Of a stretch of 64,000 nt of DNA, positions 10,153 to 20,990 are shown one piece after another. Numbering within the stretch: position 1 is the first letter of the stretch; the number at the start of each line of letters is the position of its first letter. The notes under the pieces are model-generated. The model ran no database searches, had not been told where the DNA came from, and saw nothing but the letters and a program-made list of their open reading frames with translations. Origin of the DNA: Ichthyophis bannanicus (lineage: Eukaryota; Chordata; Amphibia; Gymnophiona; Ichthyophiidae); the NCBI GenBank assembly GCA_033557465.1, contig CM066035.1:896613309-896677308 (forward strand). The letters run 5' to 3'. Position numbers and translations under genes: made by a program.

Positions 10153-11997
10153 ATGGAAAAACCCGCTTCAGGTTTTAAAAAGTGTTCTAAGTGTGGCGGT
10201 ACCATCTCCGTCACTGACACCCATGAGTGGTGCCTCAAATGTTTAGGTCCTGACCACTCTATTTCAGAGTGTGTTGCCTATGGGATGATGTCAAAAAGGG
10301 GCCAGCAAAACCGAGCTGCTAAGCTTAGCACCCTTTTTCCCTCCGATGCAGCCTCCATGGCATCGACGTCCTCCAGGGCCGTCCTCCTGCCATGGGTCTC
10401 AGGTAACTAAACATAAATCTTAGCCGGTCCTCAAAGGGTAGATCTCCTTCTAAACATCGAGATGCCTCTGGCATTGCCCTTGAGGGACTTTCACCGGCAA
10501 AATTGCCCCTGCAGGAGGCTTCGGCTTCCAAAGCACTAACGGGGCTCCAGGATGTTCTCGAGGCTTCAACCTCGGTAGAACTACTGGTGCCATGCTCTGG
10601 GGTTCCGGCCGCTTTAAACGGCATTGATACCCAAGCATCGGCAGCGTCGATAGACCAGAGATTCTTGGCTATTGAACGCAGTTTGGCAGCTCTTCTCACG
10701 GCCTCGATGCCCCTGAAACCGCTTCAGACAATTCAACCGGTGCCGGCACCGACTCCGGTGCTGACTTCGGTGCCGGCATCGACATCGGCAGGTATTCTAC
10801 CGGGACCGAGTCATGCGTCTCTATCCGGCATCGACAAGTCGGTACTGGACCACTCCGATGCCGACTTCGATCGGTACCGTGCCTTGCACAATCACCCGGA
10901 TCGGAAATACTTTGAATTCTCGGATGAGTCTGAAGACTCTGAAAGCTCTGTGGATACCAGAGTACTTCTTCCCGAGGATTCCTCTTCTCCTCAGTGTAGG
11001 ATGTCTCCACCAGAGGATATTTCCTTTTAGGATTTTATCCGAGATGTGGCCCGAGGTCTTTCCATCACAGTGGCTCCTGAAAAAGAACCTAGGGCAAAGG
11101 AATTAGAAATCCTACAATACCCTAAAGCTCCCAAGGAGGCAGCTACCTTACCTATTCATGAGATCTTGCATGATCTTATGTTAAGGATGTGGGAAACACC
11201 TCTGACCACATCTCCTCATTCTCGAAGACTCGACACCATGTATAGAGTTCCTCCTTGTCCTGGGTTTCAGAAGACTCAATTACCACACCATTCCATGGTG
11301 GTGGAATCAGCCATGAGACGGATGAAGAGTGCAAAAAGGCATGCATCTAATCCTCCAGGATGTGAGTGTAGGACTCTTGACGCCTTTGGACTTCAATTCC
11401 TTCCAGGCTTCCATGCTCTCTGCTAGGATCAGTTCCTATATCTTGTATATGGGAATGTTCCCTAAGGAAGTCACAGGAGACTTAGAGCTTATGAGCCCTC
11501 TCCTTCCTGATGATAAAAGGCAAGATTATCTTGCTCTTGTTAAACATGCTCAGGATGTTTCCAAGTTTGTGAATCGTGCAGCCTTTGACTGCTTTGAATG
11601 CATAAGCAGAACCTCTACTATTGCCATAGGTGCACGTAGGATTGCCTGGCTCCAGGCATCTGACTTGGAAATCTGGGTACAGGAGAAACTGGGGAATATA
11701 CCTTGCACAGGAGAGAATCTCTTTGGCAAGAATTGGCAGGAAAAAGCTAATGAGATTGATGCTGGCAATATCACTTTGGATAGATTGTCCAAATCTACAA
11801 CTGATCCTGCGAGGAAAAGATCCTCTAAGAAACCATTCTTCAGCAAAAAGAAAAAGTTTTATCCCACCTTTACCCAGCTGGGACAGCGTTCAGGTCAGTC
11901 TGCCCAAAACGGACAGCAACAACCTAGGCAACAAAGGAAGCCAAAAGTAGCTAAACCTCAACCGGCTCAGCAGATTCAGCCTCCACAGGGGCTTTGA
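10153..11997 (+). pseudogene. DIRS-A gag-like protein (A2), best-preserved N-terminus
   Basis: The ATG at 10153 opens MEKPASGFKKCSKCGG...HEWCLKCLGPDHSISEC: Cys/His spacing CxxC...CxxC...H...C suggests a zinc-binding knuckle at the N-terminus. The middle is low complexity, coded by iterated ggtaccg-like words (about 10735-10880, PVPAPTPVLTSVPAS). The C-terminal half is the conserved gag block (IHEILHDLMLRMWETPLT, RRLDTMYRVPPCPGF, IAWLQASDLEIW, PCTGENLFGKNW). It ends in a Lys/Gln-rich tail at TGA 11995-11997. Lesions are a frameshift around 10400-10450, an in-frame TAG at 11028-11030 (CAG in A6) and a frameshift near 11390. Full length would be about 610 codons. Confidence 0.8.
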
Positions 11998-13910
11998 CTC
12001 CTGTCTAGAGAACTTTGCCTTCCTGATCCTAAATGGCCTGGAACCCTCCACCATTCCAGGAAGGTTATGTCATTTTGCTCCCAGATGGGGTCAGATAACA
12101 GCAGAAAATTGGACTGTCTGTTGTAAGAGAGGGGGTACAAGCTTCATTTCCTCAGCATGCCCCCTCCTACAATAGTAAGACAGTTCAATTCTCAGACCTC
12201 TCTCATCGACCGGTTAGGTCAAGAAGTCACTATGCTCCTTGCTCAAGGGGCAATAGAAGAGGTGCCCATTCCCCAACAGAGTACAGGGTTTTACTCCCCC
12301 TACTTCCTTATTCAAAAGAAAACAGGAGGACACAGACCCATTCTAGACCTCAGAGAATTGAACAAATTCCTGTTCAGAGAAGTTCAAAATGATTTCTCTA
12401 GGAAGTTTGCTGCCATACCTTCAGAGTCAGGATTGGCTTTGTTCTCTAGATCTCAAGGATGCATACACTCATGTTCTCATCCATCCAACTCACCGAAAGT
12501 TCCTTCAATTCCTTTTTCAAGGGAAGCACTACCAATACAGGGTTCTTCCTTTTGGCCTGGCTTCTGCACCAAGGGTGTTCACAAAATGCATGGCTGTGGT
12601 AGCAGCATTTCTCTGCACCCTGGTAATATTTTCTACAATACTTAGACGACTGGCTCATTCGAGCCCCTTCAGAGACAGAGGCCAGGAGGGCTCTGTCTCG
12701 CACAATGCGCATCCTTCAGTATTTGGGACTTGTCATAAACTTCCCAAAGTCCAACCTTGCTCCCACTCAATCCTTAGAGTTTATAGGAGCTCTTCTGGAT
12801 ACCAGACAAACAAGGGCCTTCCTTCCACAGCCCCACTGTCTTTGCATTGTGCAGCTAGCTTCCCAAGCAGTGCTAAAACCTCACCTCACTGCTTGGGAAA
12901 TGCTACACTTGCTAGGCCACATGGCATCCACCGTGCATGTGGTTCCTTATGCGCGCCTCCATATGAGGGCAGCCCAGTGGACCTTATCCACTCAGTGGAC
13001 TCAGGCGTCAGGTTGCCTGTCAGAGAAAATAGCAAACTCAGATCGACTTATTTTGTCCCTCCAATGGTGGCAGTCACCCAAAAACCTTCTGGTGGGGTCT
13101 CCTTTTCAGCAACCCCCAACCCAAGCCACTCTAACAACAGATGCTTCACAGGTGGGTTGGGGAGCCCGCCTGCATGGCTTCTCTACCCAGGGTACCTGGA
13201 CTCCACAGGAGGCCTATCTCCATATCAACCTCCTGGAGCTCAGAGCAATCTTCCTTGCTCCGAGTATTTCACACCCAGCTCAGCTACAAGACACTCCTAG
13301 TTCAAACGGATAATCAGGTAGCTATGTTCTATGTGAACAAGCAGGGCGGAACAGGCTCTGTCACTGCAACGAAGCTTTGCGACTATGGGCCCTCGCCAGA
13401 TAGCATCAGATTCATCTCCTTGCGGTGTATCTTCCAGGCATTCAAAACTCTTGAGCAGACAAAGTCGGTCGAGTTCTGCTTCCACACTAATGGTCTCTCC
13501 ATGCAGACCAGGTGGCCAAAATTTTTCAAATTTGGGGAACCCCGGACATAGACTTCTTTGCAAGTCCGCTGAATGCCAAACTTCTCCGGTTCTGTTCCAG
13601 AATTCCGGCTCGAGGTTGTCAGGCCAGGGATGCTTTCCTCCTTCATTGGGGTCAGGACGTCCTGTATGCCTTTCCACCCATTCCCCTAATTCCCAAAACC
13701 CTGTTCAAGCTTCAGAGAGACAGAGGTCATATGATCCTCATAGCTCCATGTTGGCCACGGCAACTGTGGTACCCTCTGCTCCTACATCTCTCTCAAGTTT
13801 TGCCTCTGGAGTTAGGATTTGCTCCAGATCTTCTTTCTCAAGAGGATGGGATGCTGTGGCATCCGAATCCCCAGTCTCTGCATCTCAGGGCCTGGTTGCT
13901 GAAAGCCTAG
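11998..13910 (+). pseudogene. DIRS-A RT-RNase H-methyltransferase-like polyprotein (A2), multiply frameshifted
   Basis: RT blocks HRPILDLRELNKFL, SLDLKDAYTHVLIHP and RVLPFGLASAPRVFTKCMAVVAAFL are all present but in at least three frames. The stretch encoding the YLDD box (near 12636-12650) survives as DNA but follows a small indel, so it reads out of frame. RNase H (LTTDASQVGWGARLHGFSTQ, VQTDNQVAMFYVNKQGG) and the methyltransferase-like part (TPDIDFFASPLNAKLLRFCSR, AFPPIPLIPKTLFKL) follow, ending near 13910. Shifts are seen near 12385, 12640, 13250-13300 and 13370. The reading frame is -1 relative to gag and +1 relative to YR, as in sister copies. Confidence 0.82.
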
Positions 13911-14914
13911 AACTCCACGGTCTTGACTTTTCCCAGCAGGTAAAGGATATCCTTCATGCTTCCAGGAAACCTTCCACAAGACGCTCTTATGGATTTAAGT
14001 GGAAAAGGTTTACCATATGGTGCTCGCAGAAGGGTCTTAACCCTCTTGCGATACCTCTGGAATCATTACTGGAGTACCTCCTTCATTTATCAAATGCAGG
14101 GCTTAAGACCAATTCAGTGAGAGTCCATTTGAGTGCTATTGCAGCTTCTTTCAAGCCTCTAAATGGACAACCTATTTCCTCTCATCCTCTCATAGCAAGA
14201 TTTATGAAAGGCCTTCTTTTAATGAAGCCTCCCTTGAATCTGGTACCTGGGCAGCTCATGAAACCACCCTTTGAACCATTAGTCGCTACGTCTTTGAAAT
14301 TCCTTTCCTGGAAGGTTATCTTTCTCATTGCAATCACATCAGCACGTCGCATCAGTGAATTGCAAGTGTTGGTGGCTGATCCTCCTTATACAAGGTTTCA
14401 TCATAAGGTAGTCTTTAGGACTCATCCACACTTTATGCCAAAGGTGGTGTCGCCCTTTCATTTAAACCAAGCAGTTTACCTTTCTGTATTCTTTCCAAGG
14501 CCTCATGCCTCAAATGCAGAAAGGAACCTACATACTTTGGACTGTAAAAGAGCTTTGGCCTTTTTCTTGCAATGGACACAGCAACATAGAAAATCCTCTC
14601 AACTCTTTGTTGCTTTTGATCCTAGTTATTTGGGACTTCCAGTCTCCAAAAGGACACTGTCCAGCTGGATTGCACAGTGTATATCTTTTGCCTATGAGAG
14701 TAAGAACCTTCCTCTTGAAGGCCTTGTCACAGCTCACAATGTGAGAGCCATGGCAGCCTCAATGGCTCATCTTCACTCTGTGTCTGTCGACATCTGTCGA
14801 GCAGCTGCTTGAGCTTCGGTACATACCTTCACAGCCCATTACTTCTTAGACCAGGATTCCCGCCGGGATGCTTTGTTTGGTCAGGCTTTTCTTCAACACC
14901 TGTTCCAGACTTAA
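13385..14914 (+). pseudogene. DIRS-A tyrosine recombinase (A2), nearly intact
   Basis: The frame is open from 13385 to a TGA at 14810-14812. The recombinase proper begins near 13890 (LELHGLDFSQQVKDILHASRKPSTRRS); the ~170 codons before it overlap RNase H and the methyltransferase-like domain in -1. Catalytic residues are visible: SARRISELQVL, AHNVRAMAASMAHL and AHYFLDQDSRRDA. The TGA replaces a Trp codon (TGG in A6), just upstream of the Tyr segment, and the frame then continues to TAA 14912-14914. A short in-frame deletion removes residues between KPP and LNLVPGQLMKPP. Confidence 0.86.
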
Positions 14915-15035
14915 TCCACTCCTACCCACCATCCCTGGTAGGATGCCAGAGATCCATGGGGGGAAGTGGAGCCCTTTCACAAGGGCACACAACTTACTGG
15001 GGCCATCTCCCTGGCATCTGCAGCTAGGGAGTCCC

Positions 15036-15131
15036 CTATGTTAAGACTACATTCCTGCTTGTTCCTGGAGATAGCATAGTTACTCACCTGTAACAGGTGA
15101 TCTCCGGTAACAGCAGGAATTTAGTCTTCAC
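15036..15131. repeat. DIRS internal complementary region (A2)
   Basis: 15036-15072 complements this copy's left end (gaagactacattcctgcttg matches the inverse of 9769 onward). 15073-15131 complements its right end. The left-half variant follows this copy's own left ITR rather than that of A1/A7. Confidence 0.87.
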
Positions 15132-15198
15132 AATCCACCCACCTCCCCTAGGAGTTGTATCTTTCTCTCTTTCCCCCTCTCTTTTGTCTCAGCTTTAA

Positions 15199-15392
15199 AC
15201 TCAACTGGAGAGGGACAGTTGGGAAAGGTGGGAAGGCAGCACACAGGCGCTGTGGGATGCGCCCAAAAGCTTTCCTTTTGGACGCTGGGGAGCGTTCCCG
15301 CACAGGCTCCGTCGGTACCGACGATACCTATATGTGAAGACTAAATTCCTGCTGTTCCCGGAGATCCCCTTTTACAGGTGAGTAACTATGCT
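15199..15392. repeat. Right inverted terminal repeat plus 27-nt extension (A2)
   Basis: The inverted repeat ends at 15365; the extension is 15366-15392 (ends gtgagtaactatgct). It is joined to A3 through the two bases at 15393-15394. Confidence 0.86.
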
Positions 15393-15394
15393 AT

Positions 15395-15560
15395 ATCTCC
15401 AGGAATAAGCAGGAAGTCGGTCTTCACAGCTGGGTGACCTCGGCACTGATGGAGCCTGGAGTGGGAACACTTCCCAGCATCCAATAGGAATACTTTTGGG
15501 AGTGTTGCTCCATGCATGTGTGCCTGCCTTCCCACCTTCCCTCCTGGTCTCCTCTGTTGT
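15395..15560. repeat. Left inverted terminal repeat and leader (A3)
   Basis: Inverse of about 18850-19000, including the shared ggagcctggagtgggaac and cccagcatccaataggaat blocks. The following leader (15560-15715) is T-rich and ends ttttcccattcctcag just before RT-like sequence begins. Confidence 0.72.
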
Positions 15561-15714
15561 CTTTTTTTCTAGTGAAGAGACTTCAAAATTTTCTGTGGTA
15601 TCATCGAGTACTTCATTTTTTTGCCTTCCCTTCTACCAACTCGACTTCCTGTCGATTCCGGTTCCTGTTTCTATTTCCTTTTTGATATTTTTTCCTTTTT
15701 TTCCCATTCCTCAG

Positions 15715-17509
15715 CTGATCCCAGGGAGATTAGTGCTATTTGCAGACTGCTGGGTCAACGTCACCTCAGAACCCTGGACCTTACAGCTAGTCAGTCAGGG
15801 CCTCCAGTTGAAATTCAGGGATCATCCATCTACTCATTTTCTAGGCCTGTCCTGCTTAGATCTCCGTCACACCTCCTTGCTTCAACAGGAGATCTGCTTT
15901 CTGCTTGCGCAGGGGGAGATAAAGGAGGTTCCTCTATCTCAGCAAGGTCTAGGGTTCTACTCCTGATGTTTTCTAAGAAGATAGGAGGCCAAAGGCCTAT
16001 CTTAGATCTCCAAAATCTCAACACATTTCTTATTAAAGAAAAGTTCATGAAGATTTCTCTGTGTACTCTTCTTCCATACCTCCAACCAAATGATTGGCTA
16101 TGCTCTTTGGTTCTAAGGGATTCTTATACACACATCCTGATCCACCCAAACTACAGCAAGTTCTTCAGATTTGTGTTTCAGAGCAATCATAAAGTCCTTC
16201 ACTTCGGACTAGCCTCAGCACCCAGAATCTTCAAAAAGTGTCTGGCTGTCATCGCAGCCTACCTTCGAACTTTGGGGATCTTTCTGTTCTCTTAATTAGA
16301 TGACTGGGTGATAAGGGCAGATACTGCTCAAGCAGTTACTGTCGCCCTCCTATAAACCATCCATGTCTTACAGGACTTAGGTTTTGTCAGAAATTATCCA
16401 AAGTCACACCTTGCTCCAATTCAAAATCTAGAGTTCATAGAAGCTTGATTGGACACAATCCAGGCACGAGCTTTCCTACCAGGCGACAGACATCTCTGGC
16501 TAACTACCCAGGCCACCCAGATCCAACATCAAACATCAGTACCTGCCAGGACCTTTTACACTTACTAAGCCACATGGCCTTGACAGTTCATGTCATACCT
16601 CATGCCTTTCTCAACATGAGAGTGGGACAATGGACTCTATCCCAACATTGGGCATAATCCGCAGGTCACCCCTCGGATCTCGTCACCATTTCTCCTCAGA
16701 TGAGAACATCCCTTCAATGGTGGTGCACATCACAGAACCTCGTTGTAATGTTACCTTTTCAAAAGTCTGTGCCACAATGTACCCTGACCACCGATGCATC
16801 AAAGCACGGTTGGGGAGCTCACCTCAACCGCCTTGCTATCCAAGGCCTGCGGTCTGCTTGGGAGAGTCCCCTTCACATTAATCTCCTGGAGCTCAGGGCA
16901 ATCTTCAATGCCATCTGTCTCTTCTCTCCCCACCTGGTAGACCGCTCAGTCCTCATTCAGACAGACAAACAAGTGGCCATGTTCTATATCAAGAAACAGG
17001 GAGGTGATGTGCCTATGGAACTGGGCAATCCCTTGGGGAATTCACCTTCATGCAGTATACCTTACAGGACCAGAGAATCAGTTAGTCGACAGGCTAAGTC
17101 GAATTCTCCATCCACACGAGTGGAGGCTGAAGCCTCAGGTGGCACAATTCTTGTCCCACCTGTGGAGGATGCCGCTACTCGATCTCTTTGCCATGCCCAA
17201 CTACCTCGCTTTTGCTCCAGGATTCCGTCGTCTCGCAGGCAAAGCTTGGATGCTTTTCTCCTCCACTGGGGCCATAGTCTGCTCTATGCTTTTCCTCTTC
17301 TCCCCCTCATTACAAAAAAAAAAAACCTATTCAAACTTCGTGCTGACTGGGGAACAATGATCCTCATTGCCCCTTACTGGCCCAAACAACCTTGGTTTCC
17401 TCTGCTTCTTCAACTAGCTCAAGCGCCTCCCTTCAGGCTGGGTTGTGCACCCAACCTCCTCTCAAGAGCAGGGGACCTTCTTGCACCCCAGCCTCCAAAC
17501 TCTGTTTGA
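15715..17509 (+). pseudogene. DIRS-A related RT-RNase H-methyltransferase-like gene (A3), degenerate
   Basis: Starts in the RT leader (PGRLVLFADCWVNVTSEPWTL). Then come QRPILDLQNLNTFL, WLCSLVLRDSYTHILIHPNY and HFGLASAPRIFKKCLAVIAAYLRTLGIF. The YLDD-coding region (near 16295-16305) contains a stop and a shift. RNase H is recognisable in INLLELRAIFNAI and LIQTDKQVAMFYIKKQGG (near 16880-17005). The methyltransferase-like end has DLFAMPNY and MILIAPYWPKQPWFPLLLQL (near 17350-17410). An A-run at 17317-17326 has shifted the frame. It cannot make an enzyme. Confidence 0.78.
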
Positions 17510-18554
17510 TGGCTTGGCTGCTGAGTGCTTTGTCCTCTCACACTTAGCACTTCAAGAGGATGTTTTGCACATTCTACTGTCTTCTAGGAAAGAGTCAACC
17601 AGATGGTCTCGCGCTTTCAAGTGGGTGCAGGTTCTCGCTGTGATAATCGCAGAGAACACTAGATCCTTTGACATGTCCATTTCCGGATCTTCTCTAATAC
17701 CTGTTCCATTTGTCGTCCTCTGGTCTTAAGACTAACTCCGTACGAGTACATTTATGCGCAATTGCTGCTTCTCACCATACCTCAGAGAATCACCCTATCT
17801 TGGTGCACCCCTTAGTGGCCAGATTCATGCAGGGTCTGCTCTTGACCAAGCAACCTCTCCATCCACCACCCACAGTGTGGGATTTAAATGTTGTTCTTGT
17901 ACAGCTCAAGCGCAGCCCCTTTGAACTTCTAGTGTCAACTCCTTTAAAGTTCCTACCTTGGAAAGTCCTCTTCCTGATAGCATTGTCTTCAGCCCGAAGG
18001 GTTAGTGAGCTCTAGGCTCTAGTAGACTATGTTCCATATACCAGATTCCACCATGGTAAGGTTGTCCTCCAGACACATCCTAAGTTCTTACCGAAGGTCA
18101 TCACTTCCTTCCATTTGAACCAGTCTGTTCTCCCAGTCTGTTCTCCTAGGCCTCTCAGCTCCACTGCTGAGGTGAAATTACATACTCTTGATTATATGAG
18201 CGTTGACCTTCTACCTTGACTGCATTAAGAGTCATCAATCCTCTCAGCTTTTTGTCTCCTTTGACCAGAGTCATCTAGGGTTGCCAGTTTCCAAGAGGAC
18301 ACTCTCAAACTGGATTGTAGATTGCACATTTTTTGCTTATTCGCAAGCTGGGCTGTGTCTACAGCATCACATCCCAGTCCAGTGTCTTAACCATGGCCAC
18401 CACTGTGGCTAACCTCCGTTCCATCTCTATTTCGGAAATCTGCCAAGCAGCTACATGGTCTTTGCTGCATACCTTTGCAGCTCACTTTTGCCTGGATAAG
18501 GACTCCAGAAGTGATGCTCAATTCGGACAAACTGTTCTATGTAACCTTTTTTGA
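17445..18554 (+). pseudogene. Tyrosine recombinase remnant (A3)
   Basis: Pieces of the YR frame: LQEDVLHILLSSRKESTRWSRAFKW, SGLKTNSVRVHLCAIAASHHT, SARRVSEL (catalytic Arg kept, then TAG right after at about 18014). Later come SKRTLSNWIVDCTFFAYS and LHTFAAHFCLDKDSRSDA. At the expected catalytic position the nucleophilic Tyr is Phe (HFCLD instead of HYCLD), and the H-x-x-R box is lost by frameshift near 18370. The gene is dead at several levels. Confidence 0.78.
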
Positions 18555-18696
18555 AATCTAGACAACTTGCCCACCGCCCATCCGACTACCTTGCAAGGAG
18601 TGTTCCGAACGGGCTGAGTCTGTTGGATCCCTGCTGCAACCCCTGGCTGCACTGGGACTCTTTCTCTTGCTTGGTTGTCTTGGGCTAGGGAGTTCT

Positions 18697-18792
18697 AGAT
18701 GTGAAGACAGACTTCCTGCTTGTTCCTGGAGATAGTGTAGTTACTCACCTGTAACAGGTGATCTCTGGAAACAGCAGGAATCAGTCTTCACA
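18697..18792. repeat. DIRS internal complementary region (A3)
   Basis: The left half (gatgtgaagacagacttcct...ggagat) complements the A3 left end. The right half (from agtgtagttactcacctg) complements the A3 right end near 18970-19028. Confidence 0.82.
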
Positions 18793-18849
18793 ACTTTCCC
18801 ACATCCCCTTCAAGTCATCCCCTTATTTTTCTCTTATTTTTCTCTGCTA

Positions 18850-19028
18850 TTCACTTGACTGAGGAGACCAGGAGGTAAGGCGGGAAGGCAGGCATGCATG
18901 CATGGAGCAACGCTCCCAAACACATTCCCATTGGATGCTGGGGAGTCTTCCTGCGCTGGGCTTCATCCTAGATGTGAAGATTGATTCCTGCTGTTCCCAG
19001 AGATCACCTGTTATAGGTGAGTAACTGT
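18850..19028. repeat. Right inverted terminal repeat and extension (A3)
   Basis: Inverse of the A3 left ITR. The extension is shortened at its end (gtaactgt then ttt) relative to the ICR prediction gtaactacact. Confidence 0.75.
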
Positions 19029-19374
19029 TTTCTAGGGGTATGTATTTGTGAGCATTCATTCGGTTTGTTTGGGTGCCTGAAAATTTAAAGTGTGCTTATT
19101 GCTTGTACACCTGTATACCGACAAGATAACGTGTATACAGTTGATTTGCATGCTTAAGAGTTCTAGCATAGGTACAGTGCATGTGCAAAGAACAAATAGG
19201 TGAGACTAACATGAAAAAATGCCTTAATATGTGGAAAAATCATTTAAAATGAGTATCAGCCATACTTTTGTTTTGTCTGTACACACGTGTTTACAAGCAT
19301 TCTACAATTGCATGCATGTAAAATGTGCTCCAGTGAGCTTTGTATATTGATGGCTATTCAATCTGTCACTTAAA

Positions 19375-19411
19375 TTTAAAAAAATAAAATAAAATATATA
19401 TATATATAATT
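19375..19411. repeat. A-rich and (TA)n microsatellite
   Basis: Runs of AAAATAAAATAAAA followed by alternating TA. Confidence 0.85.
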
Positions 19412-19984
19412 CTCAAAAAATCCATTTAAAGGCTTATGAGTATAACATGATCCATGCATCCAATGAAGGCTCCATTTTGGCTCTTCAGGGACGTGTGCAG
19501 GTCATCATTCGGATACATCTCAAATGGCTGTTCCACTTCATGCCAGCTCTTCTTTTCCATTTCATCTGCCATTTCTAAAAGCTTAATCCCAGTCTGGGTA
19601 TCGCATAGTCTTAACGTGCCGCAAGACTCTCTCTCCTATCGGTTTTCTCACATTTTCCATCTGTGAAAGCAATCTTTTGGTAAAGGGAAAGTATACCACC
19701 GCTGCTATCAATTACATTACTCTTGATAGTTTCATGGTAGTCGTAAAAAGCATCTTTAAGATTGTTTTTTCATGTTTAGGAAATGTGTAAAGGCATGTTT
19801 TTTTCAACTTGCTTTTTTTCAATCACATTTTTTTTTACTACATTTAGTCCTTCTGTGCTTCTACCTTTCTTTTGTGATTATGATGCTCCTTGTGATCTTG
19901 AGTGTGAATCACTTAATTCTTTGTCTGCTTTACTACAGCGTGTGCTAGAGATTTTCCCATGCTAGTCTTGTTCCCCCAATGCAG

Positions 19985-20880
19985 AAAGCAAGCTAGCACA
20001 GAAAAATTGCAAGCCAAACCACTGAGCTAGTGTAGTGCAGTGGGCATGCTAGTTGCATGCAAAAGAATGAATTTTAATAGCTTATGTACAAAAAAACTGG
20101 GCTGAAACTTAGCAGTTTTTTATTCTCCTTTTCTTTTAACACTGGATCTTTGTGCCAGCTTCAGGCAGGCTAAAGATCTAGCGGGGAGCATCTGAGGTGA
20201 AGTTTGGAACTTCATTTCAGGTAATCACTGCCTGATCGCCCTGACAACACCGATCATGGGTGACCCAGTGACCCCGTGCACTCCTGAACTCTGAGATATC
20301 TTCCCTGGTGACCCAGTGGCCCCAATTCCCCCCTCCCCCATTCCTAAACTTATGTGGGGCAGGAGCGATGCCCATATGCTCCTACACCCACACTGCCATC
20401 TTGGAAAATAGTGGCACCTGACTTCACGTGGTGTATCCTGGGATACACTGGGTAGTGTTGGTCTGCCATATAAGGCATATGACAGTGGTGCCCCCCCCCC
20501 CAGGGGTGCATTCTGGGCCATACAGTGCAGGGGCCACTAGGGAAGATCTTTTGGAGGTTTGGGGGCTGGGGCCGGGATCACTGGGCCATCAATTGTCGGT
20601 GGTGTCGAGGGTGGGGAACTGCAAACAGGTGGTTGAATGGATCATCTGAAGTGTCAAACTTCACTTCAGATGACCTTGGTTTTCTTTTATTTTAAAGCAG
20701 TCCAGTACAGGCACACAGGTGCTAGACGGTTTAACGTAGACCCCTGAGCACATGTCTGGCTTCCTACCTTTGCGCATAGCTATGCGCAGACTTCTTGCGC
20801 ATAGCTTATTTGCATGCGTTTGCTTTCAGCATCCCTGCACTGCACTAGGAAACCATGCACTAGAGCTTTAGTGCAGAGTT
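19985..20880. repeat. Imperfect inverted-repeat unit, possible non-autonomous DNA transposon
   Basis: The outer left flank (ctagtgtagtgcagtggg then ttgcatgcaaaag) pairs with an inverse on the right (tttgcatgcg, then cctgcactgcactagg). An inner pair, catctgaggtgaagttt near 20190 and aaacttcacttcagatg near 20657, is also inverted. No transposase and no clear target duplication were found, so the element class is open. Confidence 0.35.
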
Positions 20881-20889
20881 TCTGCATCG

Positions 20890-20990
20890 AGCCATTAGTC
20901 TGGAAGCTCTTTGGGGACAGGGAAATATCTACTCTAGCTGATTGTAGTTCATCTTGAGGTACTACTGAAAGGCGTGAGCTAAATTCAAAT
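20890..20990 (+). repeat. LINE/SINE-like 3' tail
   Basis: The pattern ggaagctctttggggacagg, then gattgtagttcatcttgag and aaggcgtgagctaaat is typical of vertebrate L2/CR1-type LINE 3' ends and the SINEs that share them. It is a short fragment with no coding part. Confidence 0.5.

Larger units (their letters stand above)
9769..15392 (+). mobile_element. DIRS-A retrotransposon copy A2, complete from end to end
   Basis: Both termini are present: left ITR from 9769, preceded by TT (9767-9768), and right end at 15392. The internal order is gag, RT-RNase H-methyltransferase-like, YR, ICR. Its length of 5624 bp is close to A7 (5598 bp). The termini carry the 'gaagactacatt' variant shared with A6. 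The right end is joined to the left end of A3 with only two bases (at) between them, a head-to-tail arrangement. Coding frames have several lesions, fewest in YR. Confidence 0.93.
15395..19028 (+). mobile_element. DIRS-A related copy A3, gag deleted
   Basis: The left ITR begins at 15395 (atctccaggaataagcagg), the right end is near 19028. RT through YR are present but strongly diverged and riddled with stops. The termini carry their own variant (agtcggtcttcac), matched by the ICR at 18697-18792, so this is an older or separate subfamily. Gag is missing: the leader passes directly into RT sequence near 15715. It sits head-to-tail behind A2. Confidence 0.85.

Noticed and set aside
2483..14812. 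TGG-to-stop changes (TAG in A1, TGA in A2) as a sign of APOBEC-type editing
   Set aside because: Other lesions in the same genes are C-to-T, G-to-T and indels; two changes are too few to claim strand-specific G-to-A editing.
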